DNA of 64,000 bases from Streptomyces tsukubensis (GTDB taxonomy: Bacteria; Actinomycetota; Actinomycetes; Streptomycetales; Streptomycetaceae), in assembly GCF_003932715.1 (NCBI RefSeq), contig NZ_CP020700.1, positions 4,052,501 through 4,116,500 on the forward strand, read 5' to 3'. The notes below the pieces were generated by a model. The model was not told the DNA's origin, did not search any database, and saw only the letters and a program-made list of their open reading frames with translations. The translations under genes were made by a program, and so were the position numbers. Numbering within the stretch: position 1 is the first letter of the stretch; every line of letters begins with the position of its first letter. Below, in pieces: positions 60,463 to 64,000 of this stretch.

Positions 60463-61356
60463 TCAGCGGCTCCGCCGCGGCTTGAGCAGCGCGGCGGCGA
60501 GCACGGCCGGGGTGGTGGTCACCAGAACGAGGACGACCAGGGGCATGCCTTCGCGGCCGGTCTGCGACGCGGGCGGCCGGTAGGCGGGCAGCTCCTGTGC
60601 GGCCCGCACGGGCCGGACGGGAGAGCGCGACGGGGTGGGTGAGGGCTTCGGCGGCGGAGTGCGCCGGACCACGGGCGGTGGTACGGGGGCGGGCGCGGCG
60701 ATCCGCTCGGGCGCCGGAGCCGGAGCCGGGGGAGGCGGCGCCGGGGGAAGGGGCGCCGGGGTCGGCTCGGGCGTCGGCTTGGGGGTGGGTTGGGGGGTGG
60801 GGGCCGGTGTGGGCTTCGGTGTCGGGCTCGGGGTGGGAGTGGGCGTGGGCGTGGGTGTGGGGCTCGGGGTGGGAGTCGGGCTCGGCGTGGGGGTGGGTGT
60901 GGGCGACGGGGTCGGCTTGGGGGGTTTGGTGGGCTTGGGTGGCTTGGGGCAGTGCTTCAGCACCTGCACCCGGACCGATACCGAGATCTTCGGCGGGAAC
61001 GGCCCGGTGGCACCGGCCTGTACGGAGAGGCAGATCAGCCCCGGCACCTGCAGATGGATCCGGGCGCCGACGGAGCCCGGAATCGACGCTCCCGACAGCC
61101 CGGATAACTCGGGCAGCTCAGGCAACTCGGGCAGCTTCGCCCGGTGCGCCGGAGTCCGTTCGGCGGTGGACCGGGCCGCTTCGGCTGCCCGGGGGGTCGG
61201 CGCGGGCCGGGGGCCGGGGCGCTCCGGGGCGCTCTCCCCGGGAGCGGGCACCGGGAGCAGGGAAGGGGCCGGCGCGGCGACGGCCGTACTACCCCCCTGT
61301 AATCCGAGAAGGACCGTCGCGATCGTCACTGCGCTCAACTGCTCCCATCGGGCCAC
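60463..61356 (-). CDS. Secreted Pro-Thr-rich repeat protein with C-terminal anchor
   Basis: A 297-residue surface protein. A signal peptide ([20 protein letters not shown]) is followed by a small domain with [20 protein letters not shown] and two Cys, then about 100 residues of PTPSP/PTPKP repeats, a Pro/Ala stretch, and a C-terminal hydrophobic segment ([20 protein letters not shown]) with a KPRRSR tail. This is a wall-spanning, membrane-anchored design; the PT run is probably O-glycosylated. Start is GTG 61356. No known family for the head domain. Confidence 0.75.
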   Translation of the reverse strand: MARWEQLSAVTIATVLLGLQGGSTAVAAPAPSLLPVPAPGESAPERPGPRPAPTPRAAEAARSTAERTPAHRAKLPELPELPELSGLSGASIPGSVGARIHLQVPGLICLSVQAGATGPFPPKISVSVRVQVLKHCPKPPKPTKPPKPTPSPTPTPTPSPTPTPSPTPTPTPTPTPSPTPKPTPAPTPQPTPKPTPEPTPAPLPPAPPPPAPAPAPERIAAPAPVPPPVVRRTPPPKPSPTPSRSPVRPVRAAQELPAYRPPASQTGREGMPLVVLVLVTTTPAVLAAALLKPRRSR

Positions 61357-61562
61357 ATCAGCACGTTATGGGCGCAGCAGGGACACAGGTAGCACTATCA
61401 CTTCGACTGATGAATAAGACATTTGTCGGATCGGACACCCACATGCGCATCACCGCTGTTCCACGGTGTGCGATGCGCCCCGGCGCCGGGGCGCGCACGC
61501 GGTGGGATCCGGACGGAGCACTCCGGGATGCGGGCAGCGGTGGCCCGTGAGACGTTCGCCGG

Positions 61563-61778
61563 GTGAGTGAATCACTGATCGACCTGGCGCGCTCCGGGAC
61601 CGGCTACGCGGTCGCCGGACTCACCGTCTGCGCCCTGCTGTTCATGACCGTCGCGGCCCTGCGGCTCTCCAACGCGGGCCGTACGGAACCGTCCGACGAG
61701 GCGCGGTCGCTGCGGCTCGCGCTGTACGGCGGGGTGCTCGCCGCACTCTCCCTGGGGCTGTTCGTGACGGTGATATAG
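61563..61778 (+). CDS. Small two-helix membrane protein
   Basis: A 71-residue protein beginning at GTG (MSESLIDLARSG) with helices YAVAGLTVCALLFMTVAALR and LALYGGVLAALSLGLFVTVI separated by a charged loop. No family is recognised. GGGTGAGTG around the start gives a poor ribosome-binding site. Confidence 0.55.
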   Translation: MSESLIDLARSGTGYAVAGLTVCALLFMTVAALRLSNAGRTEPSDEARSLRLALYGGVLAALSLGLFVTVI

Positions 61779-61807
61779 CGGAACGGGCGGCCGCGGAGAG
61801 CGGCGGC

Positions 61808-61826
61808 GGGCGGGCCGGACCCGCCC
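61808..61826. terminator. Short hairpin before the corA stop
   Basis: GGGCGGG (61808-61814) pairs with CCCGCCC (61820-61826) around five bases, between the convergent stops at 61778 and 61837. Confidence 0.5.
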
Positions 61827-61836
61827 ACCTCCCCGG

Positions 61837-62925
61837 TCAGAGCCAGCCGTTGCGGCGGAAGCTGCGGTGGATCACCACACAGGCGGCCGCCATGATCCCG
61901 AGGACCAGGGGATAGCCGTACCGCCACTTCAGCTCCGGCATGTGCTCGAAGTTCATGCCGTATACCCCGCACACCATCGTCGGTACGGCGATGATCGCGG
62001 CCCAGGCGGTGATCTTGCGCATATCCGCGTTCTGGACGACGGTCACCTGCGCCAGATGGGCCTGGAGTATCGAGTCCAGCAGTCCGTCGTATCCGGCGAT
62101 CTGCTCGTTGAGCCGGACGAGATGGTCGACGACGTCGCGGAAGTACGGCTGCATGTCCGGGTCGACCGGCGGTTCGGGGCGGGTCGCGAGGCCGAGCAGC
62201 GGGCGCTCCAGCGGGCCTGCCGCGCGGCGGAGTTCCAGCAGTTCGCGTTTGAGCTGGTAGATCCGTCCCGAGTCGCCGCGCTGGGACCGTTCGCTGAAGA
62301 CGACGTTCTCGACGGCGTCGACGTCCTCCTGGACCGCGTCGGCGACCGCGAGGTAGTCGTCGACGACCTGGTCCGCGATGGCGTGCAGCACCGCGCCGGG
62401 GCCCCGGGCGAGCCGCTGGGGCGAGGATTCGAGGTTCTCGCGCAGCGGGCCCAGTGAGCCGTGCCGCCCGTGCCGGACGGTGATCACGAAATCGGGTCCG
62501 GTGAAGACCATCAGCTCGCCCGTGTCGACGACTTCACTGGTCGCCGTCAGCTCTTCGTGGGCCACGTAGACGCAGGTCTTGAAGACCGCGAAGAGGGTGT
62601 CCCCGTACCGCTCGACCTTGGGGCGCTGATGGGCGTGGACGGCGTCTTCGACGGCCAGCGGATGGAGGCCGAACGTCTCCGCGTAGACGGCGAATTCGAG
62701 GTCGGTGGGCTCGTGGAGGCCGACCCAGACGAAGCCGCGCCCGCGTTTGCGGACCTGGCGGAGGGCGTCCGCCGCGGTGCCGTCGCAGGGCCGGCGCCGC
62801 CCGTCCTCGTACACCACGGCGTTGATCACCGAGCTGCCGAGCGGGGAGCGCCGTGGATGGGAGAGGTCGACCTTGGGCCGGTAGGCCCGGCGCACGGCGT
62901 GCCGGATGCGGCGGATGACGGGCAC
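61837..62925 (-). CDS. corA: CorA-type magnesium/cobalt channel
   Basis: A 362-residue pentameric divalent-cation channel subunit. The long cytoplasmic part (~1-300; VWVGLHEPTDLEFAVYAETF, VEDAVHAHQRPKVERYGDTL) ends in two membrane helices, with the signature VYGMNFEHMPELKW (GMN filter) between them and a basic tail. The GTG at 62925 follows AAGGAG at seven bases. Single gene. Confidence 0.95.
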   Translation of the reverse strand: MPVIRRIRHAVRRAYRPKVDLSHPRRSPLGSSVINAVVYEDGRRRPCDGTAADALRQVRKRGRGFVWVGLHEPTDLEFAVYAETFGLHPLAVEDAVHAHQRPKVERYGDTLFAVFKTCVYVAHEELTATSEVVDTGELMVFTGPDFVITVRHGRHGSLGPLRENLESSPQRLARGPGAVLHAIADQVVDDYLAVADAVQEDVDAVENVVFSERSQRGDSGRIYQLKRELLELRRAAGPLERPLLGLATRPEPPVDPDMQPYFRDVVDHLVRLNEQIAGYDGLLDSILQAHLAQVTVVQNADMRKITAWAAIIAVPTMVCGVYGMNFEHMPELKWRYGYPLVLGIMAAACVVIHRSFRRNGWL

Positions 62926-63111
62926 GGTGGCGCTCCTTCTGCGGGGCCCCGGGAGGGTCCGGGGCCGGTTCTGCGGGGCCGCCGGAAGATCCGGGGCGGG
63001 TTTCCTGCGGTTTCAGTGCCCCGGCGACCGTCCGGCCATGCGTGCCGGTCGGGCACCGGTGTCACCGGTGGTGACGACGGTAGGGCGGGCGGGGATCCGG
63101 AGGGCCGCCGT

Positions 63112-63474
63112 TCAGCGGTCGTTGAGGGTGAGGGGCTCCGAGACCGCCGTACCCCCGGTGACGTACTCCACTTCGTAGTGGACGAGGGTCGTCGCGCTGC
63201 TGAGGTACGGACCGGCCATCCGGACCGTGACGGCCGCCCCCACCCGGTGTCCGGGGACCCGCAGCGGTTCCCTGTGGAGGCCGTCCCGGGTCCGCCAGTG
63301 GACGGTGACGACGTCGTTCGCGGCCATGCCGGGGTAGGGGGCGATCCGTACGGTGAGGGCGCGGGTGTCCTCGTCGTCGTAGAACCCGTCGGGCGCCTCC
63401 GGTACGCAGGGCGCCGGAAGGAGTGCGGGTAGGGGTACGGGTGCGGGCTGCGGCCGGTCGGCGGGGTGCGTCAT
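63112..63474 (-). CDS. Small protein with a beta-sandwich-like repeat, unknown
   Basis: A 120-residue protein: Pro-rich head (PAPVPLPALLPAPCVPEAPD), then a strand-rich domain (RIAPYPGMAANDVVTVHWRT; VGAAVTVRMAGPYLSSATTL; VHYEVEYVTGG) like Ig-type modules with a GMxxxDxVTVxW motif. It lacks a signal peptide. The role is unknown. It lies 73 bases after the stop of the gene that runs off the right edge. Confidence 0.55.
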   Translation of the reverse strand: MTHPADRPQPAPVPLPALLPAPCVPEAPDGFYDDEDTRALTVRIAPYPGMAANDVVTVHWRTRDGLHREPLRVPGHRVGAAVTVRMAGPYLSSATTLVHYEVEYVTGGTAVSEPLTLNDR

Positions 63475-63547
63475 GACGGCGGTCTTCCCGCCGCGGGGCT
63501 CCCGGGAACAGTATCCGGATCCGCACTCCTCACTCCTCTTGGTGGTC

Positions 63548-64000
63548 TCACGGCCCGAACGGGGCCTGCGGGGTCCACTCCACCGGCTTCCCGGTCGCCT
63601 TCGGATGCCCGCCGGGCACTGTGCGGCACGGCGATTCGGCGTCGACCCGGAGCAGGCCCGCGGGCAGGCTCCACTGGAGGGAGACGACGTCCCCGGTGTC
63701 CGGGTCCTCGTAGCGCGCGCCCACCCCGCCGCGCCCGCCGGCCTCGTCGTCGTACGCGAACCCCGCCTCCCAGCCGTCGGCCCGCAGCCCTTCCCCGGCC
63801 CGGCGCAGGGCCTCGCGCGCCGCGGCGCCGTCCATCCCGCCGTAGGCCCAGATATGGCGGACTCCGACCGCCGACCGGTCGGTGCGCTCCGTGGAGACGG
63901 CCGCCCGGACCGGGCAGCGGGTGGAGCGCAGGGTGTTGTCGCCCGGGTCCGGAGGGGACGCGGGGAGCCCGGCGGCGCGGAGATCGGCGTGGACCCGCCG
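63548..64000 (-). CDS. Uncharacterised protein, 5' end cut by window edge
   Basis: The frame is open from the right edge to the TGA at 63548 (150 residues). Visible parts: RHIWAYGGMDGAAAREALRR, GWEAGFAYDDE, DTGDVVSLQWSLPAGLLRVD and a Cys near the end. The internal Met is not the likely start, as similar coding quality continues upstream. A lipoprotein or secreted protein is possible but its N-terminus is missing. No family recognised. Confidence 0.55.
   Translation of the reverse strand, partial: RRVHADLRAAGLPASPPDPGDNTLRSTRCPVRAAVSTERTDRSAVGVRHIWAYGGMDGAAAREALRRAGEGLRADGWEAGFAYDDEAGGRGGVGARYEDPDTGDVVSLQWSLPAGLLRVDAESPCRTVPGGHPKATGKPVEWTPQAPFGP

Noticed and set aside
60780..60960. DNA satellite or CRISPR-like repeats
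   Set aside because: They are the codons of the Pro-Thr repeats of the surface protein at 60463-61356.

Overview
The window is a stretch of high-GC chromosome (GC-rich third codon positions, GTG/TTG starts, rare TTA leucine codons) that reads as Streptomyces or a very close actinobacterial relative. Supporting signs are WhiJ-type XRE/DUF397/DUF5753 regulators, a SpoIIE-type phosphatase fused to an anti-sigma ATPase, a terpene synthase/P450 pair, DrrAB-type exporters and a VMAP-type conflict cassette. No rRNA, tRNA, CRISPR array or intact insertion sequence was recognised.

Layout. 0-6 kb: end of a secreted SGNH hydrolase, aspS, a SpoIIE-like phosphatase and a DUF6193 protein. 6-12.6 kb (locus A): four XRE regulators with TPR-like C-terminal regions, an unknown protein and a translationally coupled pair of small proteins. 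12.7-14.3 kb: a zone of small ORFs, an orphan DUF397 protein and two decayed duplicates. 14.3-18.3 kb: a DUF2867-like gene with a tandem operator, a GNAT, and an XRE(DUF5753)/DUF6879/small-protein operon. 18.7-31 kb: aminotransferase-MFS operon with a divergent MocR regulator, an L,D-transpeptidase lipoprotein, a P450-terpene synthase operon, MarR/MMPL, and TetR/DUF2867. 31.6-44 kb: DrrAB-like ABC exporter, an FMN-reductase remnant, membrane proteins, an EEP hydrolase, an S4 protein, PhoX with a PHO box, a VWA protein with a very long acidic proline-rich arm, and a two-component system. 44.2-49 kb (locus B): XRE-TPR regulator divergent from a NUDIX - radical SAM/SPASM - PIMT-like methyltransferase operon, followed by a second copy of the coupled small-protein pair. 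49-52 kb: a second SGNH hydrolase and an LLM-oxidoreductase/FMN-reductase duo. 52-59.6 kb: a four-gene conflict cassette (Trypco1-like, trypsin-VMAP, MoxR AAA+ ATPase, SAV_2336-like pseudokinase). 59.6-64 kb: DUF4239 membrane protein, a PT-rich surface protein, CorA and small proteins.

The most notable points are these. (1) Loci A and B share a paralogous XRE regulator and a paralogous small-protein pair, and the pairs are preceded by matching two-hairpin leaders with compensatory base changes. (2) Locus B looks like a little-described modification system, and several genes of A and B carry TTA codons, which suggests bldA-dependent developmental control. (3) The VMAP cassette has a giant partner whose C-terminus resembles a MinD/ParA ATPase that has lost its P-loop. 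(4) Two DUF2867-type genes 16 kb apart carry the same pair of operators at identical 34-bp spacing, which points to one TetR regulon. (5) Several gene remnants are visible only at the nucleotide level.
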